DNA from: Cordylochernes scorpioides | Lineage: Eukaryota > Arthropoda > Arachnida > Pseudoscorpiones > Chernetidae | Length of the DNA: 64,000 nucleotides | Direction of reading: 5' to 3' | Assembly: GCA_030710605.1 (NCBI GenBank) | Contig: CP092872.1 | Span: 9,647,916-9,711,915, forward strand | Shown: piece by piece, positions 1 to 10,131 of the stretch | How the letters are laid out: each line of letters starts with the position of its first letter | Numbering within the stretch: position 1 is the first letter of the stretch | Program-made: the position numbers and the translations under genes | Notes under the pieces: generated by a model | Seen by the model: only the letters and a program-made list of their open reading frames with translations | Database searches by the model: none | What the model was told of the DNA's origin: nothing

Positions 1-2
1 AG

Positions 3-227
3 CTGCTAGAGGACTTCTCTAGACTAAATGGACAGCTAAGAGATGGTAAACAAGGAGATGTAGAGAAGACTTACTGGAGAGTAGAGCAAGTAATCAAATG
101 TAAGTTTACATGTTCTCTGATTGACTTTACTGGAGGGGGATTGAAGAATGGAGGGAGAGATAGACCAATGGAAGGATTGGTGTTTGATTATCTAATAGAA
201 TGGTCGCTGTGGATTGTAGGAAAATAA
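3..227 (+). CDS. Possible host exon (weak), open from the window edge
   Basis: An open frame runs from base 3 to a TAA at 225-227, about 74 codons. Its first 32 codons have protein-like composition (starts LLEDFSRLNGQLRDGK, then YWRVEQVIK). A consensus 5' splice donor, GTAAGT, lies at 100-105, so the real exon would end at base 99 and the rest would be intron read-through. I do not recognise the protein. It could equally be a chance frame or a decayed repeat. No partner exon can be joined to it: the next candidate at 6403 would give an immediate stop in this phase. Confidence 0.22.
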   Translation: MLEDFSRLNGQLRDGKQGDVEKTYWRVEQVIKCKFTCSLIDFTGGGLKNGGRDRPMEGLVFDYLIEWSLWIVGK

Positions 228-549
228 TGTCCTCCACATAACATGGATTGTTCACATAACTCCCATTAATGCCAAAGGTTATTTACAATTTATTGAAATG
301 GGGAAGTGAAATTTGTAAAAAAAAAACTTGTAGTTGCCAGGTAAATTAGTGAATAAATTAAAAAAAAAAGCAAACTTCCTGTACACCTTGAGAATTCCCC
401 TTTTGGCAAGTTCTGGCAAGTTTCCCCAGCCCTTCTATATGCTATCAACACAACTCTCAGGTGTGGACACTGCCCAAGTTACTTCTACTCTTATTTGGAC
501 AGGAAACTTGTGTAATATCTTTTTCACAATATTGTTCCATATAGTAATA
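228..549. other. AT-rich DNA, nothing recognised
   Basis: No frame with protein-like composition and no repeat shared with the rest of the window was seen here. Confidence 0.5.
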
Positions 550-730
550 CAGTAGAACCTCCATGAGAGGACACTCACACTAGAGGACACCTCTCTACAA
601 AGGACAGTTTTCATTTGCAAAATTACCATTTTTACAATTTAGCAACTCTCCAGTAAGAGGACACCTCTCCCTAAAGGACACTTTGTCTCTGCAATTAGGT
701 GTTGTCCTTTACAGGGAGGTAGTTCTACTG
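550..730. mobile_element. Tc1/mariner-like MITE (family T1)
   Basis: Terminal inverted repeats CAGTAGAACCTCC on the left and the same motif inverted on the right (GGAGGTAGTTCTACTG) are flanked by TA on both sides (548-549, 731-732), the target duplication of Tc1/mariner elements. There is no coding capacity. Copies of the family occur at 7346, 7680, 17422 and 62720; all carry internal motifs of the type GAGGACAC...CTCTC. Confidence 0.8.
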
Positions 731-763
731 TATATACAAGTATGAGGGTTTTATTACAATTAT

Positions 764-944
764 TTTAAGAAGAGATAAAAGCCAAAAGCAACATGTTCAT
801 TTATTGGTAAAAGCTTTCTGACAATAACATTCTTCAACAGGCCGATTTGTAATACAGCCTGCTCTGAAGATCATTATGTCTGAAAGCCAAGTTTGTACCT
901 TTTCATTATAGAAATGCTTCGCCTTCAACTTTTACCTCTTAGAA
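764..944. mobile_element. Degenerate MITE (family M)
   Basis: Imperfect inverted repeats of about 25 bp (TTTTAAGAAGAGATAAAAGC on the left, CTTTTACCTCTTAGAAT inverted on the right). The ends and an internal ACAGGC...GCCTG segment match the longer copy at 18577-19088. Confidence 0.55.
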
Positions 945-1013
945 TGAAATCTGGCGATTCCTCCTACTATAATTGTAGACAAATGATAAGGCACAATTTG
1001 GATTATAGATTAT

Positions 1014-1269
1014 AAACACAAGGTAATAAGACCAAATAAATAAATAGTGTGTGACGTTTCGGTAACATCGTTGTTACCATCTTCAGACAAAAAGTGTCAT
1101 CAAGTGTGTAAACAAGATAGCAGTAATTACACACTTGATAACAGTAACTATTTAAAACATGCTGTGGTAAAATTTCTCATTCAGTACTTTTGTCTGAAGA
1201 TGGTAACAATGCTTTTACCGAAACATCACACACTATTTATTTATTTGGTCTTATTATCTTGTGTTTAAA
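1014..1269. mobile_element. Palindromic MITE (family P), long form
   Basis: The two halves are inverted copies. The left arm reads AACACAAGGTAATAAGACC then TAGTGTGTGACGTTTCGG; the right arm returns CCGAAACATCACACAC and ends with ATCTTGTGTTT. The centre contains the inverted pair ACTATTTAAA...and GTTACC...GGTAAC. Related copies are at 1455, 2579, 60982, 61931 and 62824. No transposase. Confidence 0.75.
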
Positions 1270-1454
1270 GCCTCTAGTTCTATATAAAGCCACAAGACCG
1301 GCTAGACAGTAGTGTGATGGGTATTCAGCTAACTGCTCAAATCAATCAATGCAACAAAAACAGCTTTAGAAGACAGAGGGAAGTTCTACTGTGAAATGGA
1401 AGACAATCAAGAAAAGGAAGGAAGTTATATGACAATGATACAATTTGTATTAGA

Positions 1455-1635
1455 AACACAAGGTAATAAATAAATAGTGTGTGACAGTGTTGTTACCATC
1501 ATCAGACAAAAGTACTAAATGAGAGAATATCACAACAGGTTTTTTAAATAGTTGGTACTGTTTTCAGTTGTGTTGTTACACAGCTATTTAAAATATAAGT
1601 AACACCCATATATGGTAAGGCACAATTTAGATTAG
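1455..1635. repeat. Fragment of palindromic MITE family P
   Basis: Begins AACACAAGGTAATAAATAAA and contains TAGTGTGTGACAGTG and TTACCATCATCAGAC, as in the longer copies, but the second arm is lost. Confidence 0.6.
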
Positions 1636-1642
1636 AACTACA

Positions 1643-2574
1643 TGGTCTTCTTCTTTCTTATCTCCACTCAATCATATCAGGGTATCAAGCTTGTAGATGG
1701 TGTCTGCTGGGGATGTGTCTTCTTCTTTCGTATCTCCACTCAATCCTATCAGAGTATCAAGTTTGTAAAGCTTGTAGATGGTGTCTGCTGGGGATGTGTC
1801 TTCTTCTTTCGTATCTCCACTCAATCCTATCAGAGTATCAAGTTTGTAGATGGTGTCTGCTGGGGATGTGTCTTCTTCTTTCGTATCTCCACTCAATCCT
1901 ATCAGAGTATCAAGTTTGTAAAGCTTGTTGATGGTGTCTGCTGGGGATGTGTCTTCTTCTTTCGTATCTCCACTCAATCCTATCAGAGTATCAAGCTTGT
2001 TGATGGTGTCTGTTGGGGATGTGTCTTCTTCTTTCGTATCTCCACTCAATCCTATCAGAGTATCAAGTTTGTAAAGCTTGTTGATGGTGTCTGCTGGGGA
2101 TGTGTCTTCTTCTTTCGTATCTCCACTCAATCCTATCAGAGTATCAAGCTTGTTGATGGTGTCTGTTGGGGATGTGTCTTCTTCTTTCGTATCTCCACTC
2201 AATCCTATCAGAGTATCAAGCTTGTAGATGGTGTCTGCTGGGGATGTGTCTTCTTCTTTCGTATCTCCACTCAATCCTATCAGAGTATCAAGTTTGTAAA
2301 GCTTGTTGATGGTGTCTGCTGGGGATGTGTCTTCTTCTTTCGTATCTCCACTCAATCCTATCAGAGTATCAAGTTTGTAAAGCTTGTTGATGGTGTCTGT
2401 TGGGGATGTGTCTTCTTCTTTCGTATCTCCACTCAATCCTATCAGAGTATCAAGCTTGTAAAGCTTGTTGATGGTGTCTGTTGGGGATGTGTCTTCTTCT
2501 TTCGTATCTCCACTCAATCACATCAGAGTATCAAGCTTGTAGAGCCTGTTGATGGTGTCTGCTGGGGATGAGTC
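1643..2574 (-). repeat. In-frame tandem array of a LINE 3' end (72/81-bp units, about 12-13 copies)
   Basis: About a dozen head-to-tail copies of a 72-bp or 81-bp unit; the two lengths differ by nine bases (an extra KLY). Both are multiples of three, so both strands stay open for hundreds of codons. On the minus strand each unit reads like the last codons of a LINE polyprotein (SGDTKEEDTSPADTINKL then YKLDTLIGL). Single copies of the same end occur as LINE tails at 63199-63341 and near 63437, where it is preceded by DSSIDELYSSPAD. AACTACA flanks the array at 636 bases past 1000 (1636-1642) and again at 2575-2581, compatible with a target duplication of the parent insertion. It is a minisatellite made from a transposon, not a host gene. 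Confidence 0.8.
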
Positions 2575-2578
2575 AACT

Positions 2579-2694
2579 ACAAGGTAATAAGACTAAATCC
2601 AAATAAATTGTGTGCAACATTTTACTAACAAACACTGTTATCAAAACGTCACCCAATATTAATTTATTTGGATTTGGTGTTATTACCTTGAAGT
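2579..2694. mobile_element. Palindromic MITE family P, short copy
   Basis: Starts ACAAGGTAATAAGAC and ends GTTATTACCTTG. The arms pair through AAATCCAAATAAAT...ATTTATTTGGATTT. Confidence 0.7.
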
Positions 2695-3074
2695 ACCAAG
2701 TATATAAACTAAACATGATATTTCTCCCATCCAGTATATTGGTGTGATGATGGTCACACACCCACCTACTGGAGTTATTACTTTGTGTGACCTAATGTTC
2801 ACACACATAGACACAATAACTTCCATCCAAGGAACACAATCCACTCAGCCATAAAATATTTTCTACCCAACACATAGATTCACGCAGCAATGTTTATTTT
2901 CAACACAGCGAGTGTTTACTTTGGCAATGATATAAAGATAGTAGCACTTGAAAAAGTTATTTCTGCTCTCGCATGAGTTGTTTATGACGTTGCTCAGTAG
3001 GGAGGAAATCTCACAAATCTCCGGGTCCCAACATTCTTATCTCCACACCTCCAATTAACTTTATTTAATTAATT
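2695..3074. other. Intervening DNA, nothing recognised
   Basis: Mixed AT-rich sequence with no protein-like frame and no repeat I could match elsewhere in the window. Confidence 0.4.
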
Positions 3075-3114
3075 TGTTGTTGTTGTTGTTGTTTCTTATC
3101 CCCTTGTGTAAAGA

Positions 3115-4206
3115 TTACACGAATTCCATGAGTTCATGCTCCTCGAGCTGTTTTATGATGAGCAGCGGCCTCTCCCAAAGGTCCTGTTTAGTGCATCTAA
3201 TGCAAGCCAAAATGTGTTCTGGTGCTGCAGGTGACAAGTTACATTTTGGGCAAGTGGGGTAGATTTTGTTATTATTTTCTATCTTCAATGGCTTGAGATG
3301 GCCTGTTCTAAATCTTGTTAGTGTTGTTTGATGCTGTCTATTTCTGATGTTCAGAGCTCCTCCTGGGTTCACTCCACTGTACCAACTGTGCTTAGGTGGG
3401 ATTTTCCAGTTCTTGTTTATTTTTGTTTTGGCTACTGTTTCTATTTCTTTAAAAGTAAGTTTATTTTTCTGTGGCAAGGGTTCTTTTGTGCCTTTTTTTG
3501 CTAGCACATCAGCAGCTTCATTGCCTTCAATTCCAACATGTGAGGGTATCCATTGAAGGTGAATTTTTGAGGTTTTAGAGAGTTTTTGGAGATAGCCAAT
3601 TATGTTCCTGCTTACTTTGTCTCTAAGTTCCCCTGTGTGACTCAAGTGTTGTATGGCACTTCTACTATCAGTAAGAATCCAGATATCTTGATAATTAGTA
3701 TTTCTGATGGATTTTAAGGCTTCATAGATGGCTATAAGTTCTGATCTGAAGACTGAGCAAAAATCTGGGTTTCTTCTGTTCATTTTCTCAATGCCATTTG
3801 TGGTTTTGATGAGACAGCCACTGCCAGTGTGTCCTAGCTCATCTCTGCTACCATCGGTATAAATAGTTATTGCATTTTTAGGAATGTTATTAATTATTTC
3901 TAATGATAATTGTTTTAAGTATTCTGGATTTTGGCATTGTTTGTTGGTGGGTTCATTTAAAGAGGCATTAAAAATAACATTTTGTAGTGGTTCGCATGGA
4001 GAAATTTTTTCTGCTAAATAATTTTTTTCTACTTTATATTTTAAAAATCCATTTCTTTTGGCCAGGTGGAGAGGGCCTTCTTTTTTGAGTCTTAGATTGG
4101 ATTCCCAATTAAGTATGTAATTGGAAGTTCTGTGTTTGTTTCCATAACTCTTGATTTTGTTTATATATTTTGGCAGATTGTAGCTTCTTCTATCCTTTAA
4201 GGGCAT
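3115..4206 (-). pseudogene. LINE-1 RNase H domain and C-terminal zinc knuckle
   Basis: A 363-codon open stretch encodes a type I RNase H with the expected acidic residues: YTDGSRDELGHTGSG (Asp), FRSELIAIYEAL (Glu), ILTDSRSAIQ (Asp) and WIPSHVGIEGNEAADVLAKK (Asp). A cysteine-histidine cluster follows near the end (CPKCNLSPAAPEHILAC), as in many LINE ORF2 C-termini. RNase H would remove the RNA template after cDNA synthesis. It is the longest intact piece of this copy and ends about 40 bp before the (CAA)n tail. Confidence 0.85.
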
Positions 4207-4685
4207 AATGTCTGCCTCGTAAAGTACAATATCGTTAGGCAGGTATTTCGAAGACCTGTAATAATTCTAGCTGCACTTAGTTGTATCCTTTCCAGTGATT
4301 TTAGATTTGTTTCAGATGCTGTACCATAGATTTGATATCCATATTCCAGGATAGGTCTAATTAGAGATGTGTAAGTTAATTTTAGTGTGGTTGCATCAGC
4401 TCCCCACTCTCTTCCTGAAATATATTTCAGGATTTTTAGTCGGTCTCTTCCTTTTCTAATAACTTCTTCAATATGTTTACTGGAGTTAATTTCTGGATCC
4501 AGGGTGTAGCCAAGATATTTAGGATGTTTATTATATTGTATTTGTTGTTCTTTCAGAATAATTTTTGGCCTTATTTTGTATAGTTTCTTATCGGTAGTAA
4601 AAAGACAGGTTTCAGATTTTTGGGGGTTAAATTCTAATTTATGTTTATTAGCAAATTTTTCTAGGTGGAGAAGAGTCTTGTTCAA
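4197..4685 (-). pseudogene. LINE-1 RT thumb and connection segment
   Basis: Continues directly from the palm segment in another frame (LEKFANKHKLEFNPQKSE, then KYLGYTLDPEINSSKHI, LIRPILEYGYQIYG). These match the post-palm RT and thumb region of LINE ORF2: the NPxKSE and LGY motifs are typical. It ends near 4236 at another frameshift before the RNase H part. Confidence 0.8.
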
Positions 4686-5359
4686 ATCCCTTTCAGCTTT
4701 TTTCCAGTTAGTGTTACTGCTCCATAAATAATGTCATCAGCGAAAAGTCCAATATTGGTTTTATGTGAAATTTTTTCTTCTATGCCTGCAATAAATAGGG
4801 TGAAGAGAGTTGGGCTAAGGACTGATCCTTGTGGTAATCCTTGGTACAATTTGAAGGTTTTAGATAGAGTTCCATTATATTTGACCCTGATGTATCTATT
4901 TTTAAGGAAATCATTTATCCAAGTGATAGCTTTTCCATCAATTTTGAAATGCTTGTATAATTTTGTAATTAACTTGTTTTTCCATACCTTATCAAAAGCT
5001 TGTGTAAGGTCTAAAAAAGCAGCTATGGTGTGGTTAGTGGGTTTTCTGTTTTGTGCATCTTTTACCTTTTGTGTGAAAAATAAGAGTTGGTCTATTGTCC
5101 CATGTCCTTTCCTAAATCCATATTGTTCTTCTGGTAAGAGATTTCTTGTGTCAAGGTGATAGGTAAGTCGTCTGAGTATAATTTTTTCCATTAATTTGCA
5201 GCAAATACTTGTGAGGGAGATAGGTCGGTAGTTTTTTGGGTCATCAGCAGATTTGTCAAGTTTTTTAATAGGAATTATTGTTGCAGTCTTCCAGTCTTGA
5301 GGCAATTTTTCCGGTTTTCCAGGAGTTATTGAAAATATCAAGAAGTCTTTCTTTGCCAT
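4682..5359 (-). pseudogene. LINE-1 reverse transcriptase, fingers and palm
   Basis: The frame shows the non-LTR RT blocks in order: NYRPISLTSICCKLMEKI, EEQYGFRKGHGTIDQL, FLDLTQAFDKVW (first catalytic Asp), QGLPQGSVLSPTLFTLFI and FADDII (catalytic DD). In the parent element this enzyme would copy the element RNA at a nicked target. Reading continues upstream past 5359 in other frames with the pre-RT region, then breaks. Downstream the frame ends at 4682, and the next segment continues in a different frame after a small indel. Confidence 0.85.
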
Positions 5360-6055
5360 TTTTGCCCAAGTTTGATATCATTTGGCCATGGATTCCATCT
5401 GGCCAGGAGTCTTGTTTAGGTCAGTGTTTTCTAATGCATAATCTAGCTCTTTCATATTGATTTTTTCATGGAAAATATTATGAGTGCTAGGTGAAATTTT
5501 TACAGTCATGAATAATCTTTCGGGCCTTTTTTTCAACTTTCTTATCTTTTATTTCAAATTTGATTTTACTACTTATTTGATATGAATTACCTAAAAGATT
5601 AGCAGCATTTTTGTCATTAGTTGCTGGGGTAGCCATCTGTATTCTTAATCATATTTGTGTTTTCAGTTTGTGGCTGGGCTCTGTCAATTTGTTTTGCCAA
5701 ATGCCAAAGTTTTGTATTTGGGTTTCTTGGGTTCAGGTTTTCACAAGTTTGTTTCCATTTTTCCCTTTTCATATTTACATATAACCTTTTTATTTTTGCA
5801 TTCACAATGTTCAGGTCAGTTCTACAATTTGTTTGGTTTTGGGTGAACTTTTTTTGTAGTTCATTTCTTTTAGTTATAAGTGTTTGAATATCTTTTGCCT
5901 GGGTGTGTATAATTTGGAATCCATTTCTTAATATTACCTCTTGGTATTGAAACTTTGGCTGCTTTAATAATGGTGTTTTTGAAAGATATCCAATTTTGTT
6001 CCAGATCTTTTATTCTAGTGGGTGCTTTTCTAAAGTCTTCATTGGTGTTTTGCTG

Positions 6056-6634
6056 GTAAAGATGTGTATTATCCTAGATGCAACCAGTGACAAATAATAA
6101 AATAAACAAAATAACATTTGTGAAGATAGAGGCTGCCTGGCCGGCATTCATATTTCTTGAAAAAAAATAACACTTATATCAATGGTACTCCTTCTATAGA
6201 CTAATAAACCAACCTTGCTTGTCAGAGTCCCTGTGGAAGTCCTACTGAGGCTGTAAAGTAACCAAGTGTGGTAACTTGTAAGTGTGGAATTATAGAAGCC
6301 TCACCATAGATGCACCCACTGTAGACACATCCCTGTACTGTAGCAGCATTCTGTAGCTTCTTTGCTTTAACTTTTATTTTTTTCTCTTCTTTTTGCTTTT
6401 AGAAATGGTTGAAGAACGCCTAGCACAACACCCTGTAGATGTTAGTGAGAAACCAACACCTTCCAGATTTATATTCCAGAATTTTTTTTTTTTCTAATCC
6501 ATCAGTTTATTGCTTAAACCAACTTGCGCAGACCATGCTTTCCTAGTACATTGATGACATGCTGGATTTTGTAGATATCTTGCTTGTTCAGGCTACAGCA
6601 GGATGTGCTCTAGGGATCCCTTACAAGCCAGACA
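6056..6634. other. Intervening DNA between LINE-1 and a LINE tail
   Basis: Apart from the possible exon at 6403-6497 I see no gene or repeat here. Confidence 0.4.
6403..6497 (+). CDS. Possible host exon (weak)
   Basis: A good 3' splice acceptor (long pyrimidine tract, TTTTTGCTTTTAG, AG at 6401-6402) precedes a short frame with protein-like composition (MVEERLAQHPVDVSEKPTP). The frame runs into a T-run (FFFF) and a stop at 6495-6497, so a true exon would end earlier, near 6479. I cannot name the protein. Could be chance. Confidence 0.2.
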
Positions 6635-6648
6635 TTTTGTGCAGAAGT

Positions 6649-6933
6649 CTTCTTCTTTCTTATCTCCACACTGGGTGAAGTAGAATGCATCTGCCTTTGT
6701 CATTAAGACTGGGAGTACTACTCAGTGGCAGTCATACTTAGCTCCAAAAGAAATGGCCGCCTCTGACATGAGGAACAGACGCCATGTGCAGCCGCTCCTA
6801 ATGCCTATCCCTGGATTAGGAGCACTTACAGTGTACTATCAACCGGGCCAGCTGAGCCCAGGTTTTTTTAGTGAGCTTGTTACTGCTCCCCCTCCTCCTT
6901 TTTCATCTGGGCTTGGGACCGGCAAAGGCGGAG
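6649..6933 (-). mobile_element. Truncated LINE tail (family R) with 14-bp TSD
   Basis: The 285-bp insert is flanked by TTTTGTGCAGAAGT at 6635-6648 and 6934-6947. On the minus strand it ends in GGAGATAAGAAAGAAGAAG rather than poly-A. The body matches the insert at 7776-8122 (GGTCCCAAGCCC near the 5' end, then AGTAACAAGCTCACTAA). Both copies start within a few bases of the same point, so this may be a non-autonomous (SINE-like) derivative of an RTE-like LINE rather than random truncations. Confidence 0.8.
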
Positions 6934-6947
6934 TTTTGTGCAGAAGT

Positions 6948-7345
6948 AAAGGATTGTACTATGGATACTGTAACAACCATACCATTGGATGCCCAACTCT
7001 CATGTGTTGTGCCACGTTGTTGGGGACAAAGTTGTAAGGAAATGTTTCTTGAGAGAGAGAAAAAAAAATTCCATCCAGGGAAGAGTTGCAAGAATTTACA
7101 AGACACTCTTTTTCCTGTGTGGATGGAATTTTTTCTCTAAAGGGATTAATATTTTTGAAATGTCTCTTGCTACATGTTGTTGTCTTAGGTAAAATTTTGT
7201 CTCAAGTTCAATGAGAGCAACTTCAGCAACAGAGTATAAAAATGCATAATAGATATTCTACTAAAACAGAAAATTGGTTTCTAATAATACAAATCTTTAT
7301 ATTATATATAGGTTATATTTCTATTAGTTATTCCTTATATATATA
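6948..7345. other. AT-rich DNA, nothing recognised
   Basis: Contains short purine runs and (TA)n-like tracts before the next MITE; no coding signal. Confidence 0.4.
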
Positions 7346-7520
7346 TAACCGAACCTCCATGACATTCCTGCTTAGAGGACTCCTCTCTACAAAGGACAGT
7401 TTTCATTGCCAACATTCATCATTTTTATTATTTAGCAACTCTCCGATTAGCGGACACCTTTCTCTAAAGGACACTTTGGCTCTGCAACTAGGTGTTGTCC
7501 TTTACAGAGAGGTTCTACTA
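7346..7520. mobile_element. Tc1/mariner-like MITE, family T1
   Basis: Left end ACCGAACCTCCATGAC, right end GAGAGGTTCTACTATA. The interior has the same AGAGGAC...AAAGGACA blocks as the copy at 550-730. Confidence 0.7.
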
Positions 7521-7548
7521 TACTAAGTGTCCTATTTTTATTTATTCA

Positions 7549-7566
7549 CACACACACACACACACA
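7549..7566. repeat. (CA)n microsatellite
   Basis: Nine or so CA dinucleotides directly after the T1 MITE. Confidence 0.8.
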
Positions 7567-7679
7567 AGGTGGACAGGTAAAAACTGAGGACCATTCAAAA
7601 TTCACCCCCTAGTCCGTTGGACTAGCAGTTGAGAATTCTTGACCTAGAGCACTTCCTCCTGGAGTTTGGAGGGTGTGTG

Positions 7680-8212
7680 TGTGACCTCTTTGGATAATTG
7701 GGAGGAACTTGGCCTAATGAGAGGGGACAGTGAAAGGTGTCCTCTTACCGGAGAATTGCAAAATAGCCAAAATGGTCTTCTTCTTTCTTATCTCCAATCA
7801 TATTAGGGTGTCAAGCTTGTAAATCTTGACAACCATCATAACTGGTTAAAGTAGAATTGCATCTGCCTTTGCCATTAAGACTGGGAGCACTACTCAGTGG
7901 CAGGCCGACTTAGCTCCAAAAGAAATGGCCGCCTCTGACATGAGGAACAGACGCCATGTGCAGCCGCTCCTAACATGGAGTACAAACACTGCTCATCCTG
8001 TATCCCTGGATTAGGAGCCCTTACAGGGTACTATCAGCCGGGCCAGCTGAACCCAGGTTTATTAGTGAGCTTGTTACTGCTCCCCCTCCTCCTTTTTCAT
8101 CCGGGCTTGGGACCAGTAAGGTCCAAAATGGTAATTATGCAAATGAAAAATGTCCTTTATAGAGAGTTTGTCCTCTAACAGGAGTATCCTCTCATGGAGG
8201 TTTTACGGTACT
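7680..8212. mobile_element. T1 MITE remnant interrupted by a LINE tail
   Basis: MITE-like sequence (GGTGTCCTCTTACCGGAGA) is broken at 7775 and resumes at 8123, ending CTCTCATGGAGGTTTTACGG TA. The interruption is the family R LINE tail described separately. The left terminus is not clear. Confidence 0.6.
7776..8122 (-). mobile_element. Truncated LINE tail (family R) with 9-bp TSD
   Basis: CCAAAATGG flanks the insert at 7767-7775 and 8123-8131. The body is a second copy of the 6649-6933 insert, with a 20-30 bp extra segment near 7974-8000, and ends on the minus strand in GATAAGAAAGAAGAAGA. Confidence 0.8.
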
Positions 8213-8439
8213 AATTAGGATAAATTATCCTTCACTCGGGCAAACATCCATAAAGGATATAAAAAAAAGTTTTGTGTACACAATTGTGAGATGATCTGTG
8301 CAGGTCTGGGCTGTCTGGTGTGACATCCATCAAGAAATGTCACCTCCATCCTCCCAAGTCGTCCTCCTGTCTGGCTCCTTTTACTTAAACAACGGCAGTA
8401 GAAATACCCCACCACCTCCATCCAAGGACAAGCTCAACA

Positions 8440-9219
8440 TCATATTGTTCCCTCATTTTTTTTTTTTTTCTCTCAAATATTTTTTTTTTCTGTGAAAAAA
8501 AAAACCCACCCCAACAAATATATATATTAGAAAAAAAAAAGATATATTACCTATATTATATATATATAAATATATATTTATGTATAAATATCTATATATA
8601 TTTTTTAAAAAAAGCTATCAGAGGTATTATATTACAATATATATATATTGAATGTTTTTATTCCTATCTCTATATGGAAAAATATATTATATAGTGAGAT
8701 ATGGCATGTGTGAGGCCTTACAAAGGGATAATGTAATATCAAGAAAAGTTGATGATAGGGAAAAAAAAGGCCGAATGTAAAACGCTGATGTATTTTTGTC
8801 TACACTGGGTATACAACAGCTAGGTGTCATCATATTTGTTAGGTTGTTAAAACCGCTGTTACTTCTTCTTTTTTTCCCTATTTTTCATTTGCTTACCTTT
8901 AAACTCAATATCTTCATGTTAAAGAACATAACCCAACACAACCCCCAAAAACTTAAAAAAAAAAAAAAAAATTCCAGTCACTTTTTTTTTTTTTTTTTTC
9001 ATTTTCATTGACAAAAAAAAAAATCAAAGTTTTTTTTTTTTTTTCTTCCCTCCCCAAGTGCAATTTGTTGAAATTTTTTTTTTTCATTTGTATCTTTTTA
9101 TTTATTATTATTTTTTCTTAAAAAGAAAAAATATTTTTTGTTAGTCATTGGAATATCAAGTGAAAAAAATATATATTATTGGCAATTTTTTTTTTTCTTG
9201 TATGTTTTTTTTTTTTACA

Positions 9220-9258
<39 letters not shown>

Positions 9259-9822
9259 TTTAAATTAAGGGTCAAAATTTATTGTTATATATTATTTTTT
9301 ATTGGAAAAAAAATTTCCCCCCCTTTTTTTTAATGGTTCTTTTTTTGAAAATTTGTTTTTGAAATATTTTTAATTTTTTGGGTGTTATATCTCTTTAAAA
9401 AAAAAATCTTTATCATATGTACTTTGAAAAAAAAAATTATATATTTATTTGTTTAAAAAAGATGAAAATGTAAAAAAAAAAAAGATGATATGAATATATA
9501 TATATATGAAGCACATATTTTTTTTATTATTTGTTTTTTTTTTTAATTAAAAAAAGAAAAAAAATGTGCTTGGTTTGTTAATAATTACAAAAAAAAAAAA
9601 GGACCAGAATGTACAAGATTTTGTTAATTCATCCCCCCCTTCCCCACCTTGTTTTTAAATTTGCATATCTCTTAGAAATTGTAAATTGGGTTCATGGAAT
9701 TTTTTTTTTTTAAGTATAAATATCTTCTTTGATAGCATCTTCTATAATTTTTTATTTTTTTTTTTGATAATTTTCACATCGCAATTCATAACTCTCCTCC
9801 TTTCTGTTTCCACAATCTAATT
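8440..9822. repeat. Low-complexity homopolymer and (TA)n tract
   Basis: About 1.4 kb dominated by runs of 8-18 T or A and by TA repeats (for example 9228-9250). Short frames here are meaningless. Homopolymer lengths are unlikely to be exact in the assembly. Confidence 0.85.
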
Positions 9823-9823
9823 A

Positions 9824-10131
9824 CAGTTAAACCTGTCTATAGCACCCCCTTAAAATAGCATCTCCCTCTCTATAGCACCCTCTCTCTTCGGTTCCAAAAT
9901 CACTTTATTAGGTACCGCTCAACAAGAGCAACCTAGTTTATGATAATTGAAACAATGAATGTGAAGGTTATTCACATATTAAACAAAATGTTAACGCGGG
10001 ATTCAATCCCAGTTCATGGCTGTTGGGAATCGAGGGTGTTACCCACTCGTCCACCGATTCTTTTCACCCCCTCTCTATAGCACCCTATTTCGGTGAGTCC
10101 CCAAGAGGGAGGATATAGACAGGTTTAACTG
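9824..10131. mobile_element. Tc1/mariner-like MITE (family T2) with a SINE inside
   Basis: Ends CAGTTAAACCTGTCTATAGC and its inverse (AGACAGGTTTAACTG), flanked by TA at 9822-9823 and 10132-10133. The MITE body is the GCGCTATAG-type sequence seen at 11269 and 59671. A SINE at 9890-10060 interrupts it. Confidence 0.8.
9890..10060 (-). mobile_element. tRNA-derived SINE (family S), inserted in a T2 MITE
   Basis: Reverse complement of the family S consensus, best seen at 58259-58433. The tRNA-like head (GGTGGACGAGTGGGTAACAC, then B-box-like GGGATTGAATCCC) is followed by a body containing TGTGAATAACC and TAGGTTGCTCTTGTTGAGCG. Confidence 0.8.

Larger units (their letters stand above)
3075..6055 (-). 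mobile_element. LINE-1: 5'-truncated non-LTR retrotransposon with RNase H (I/Jockey-like)
   Basis: The minus strand carries, in order, the region before the reverse transcriptase (SFKNTIIKAAKVSIPRG, about 5935-6000), RT, an RNase H domain and a C-terminal zinc knuckle. It ends in a (CAA)n tail, seen on the plus strand as GTTG repeats at 3075-3090. The endonuclease and ORF1 are missing, so the copy is truncated near 6055, as usual for incomplete target-primed reverse transcription. The RNase H after RT and the triplet tail suggest the I group. Several frame breaks make it non-functional. No clear target duplication was found. Confidence 0.85.

Noticed and set aside
1642-2571. A 309-codon plus-strand frame with a perfect internal repeat (GVCWGCVFFF)
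   Set aside because: It is the antisense reading of a LINE 3'-end array whose units are multiples of three; the minus strand gives the sense of the LINE polyprotein.
1643-2574. CRISPR-like array
   Set aside because: Units are contiguous without unique spacers, the DNA is eukaryotic, and the unit is a LINE end.
8440-9822. Short frames between poly-T tracts
   Set aside because: Homopolymer reading only; no protein-like composition.
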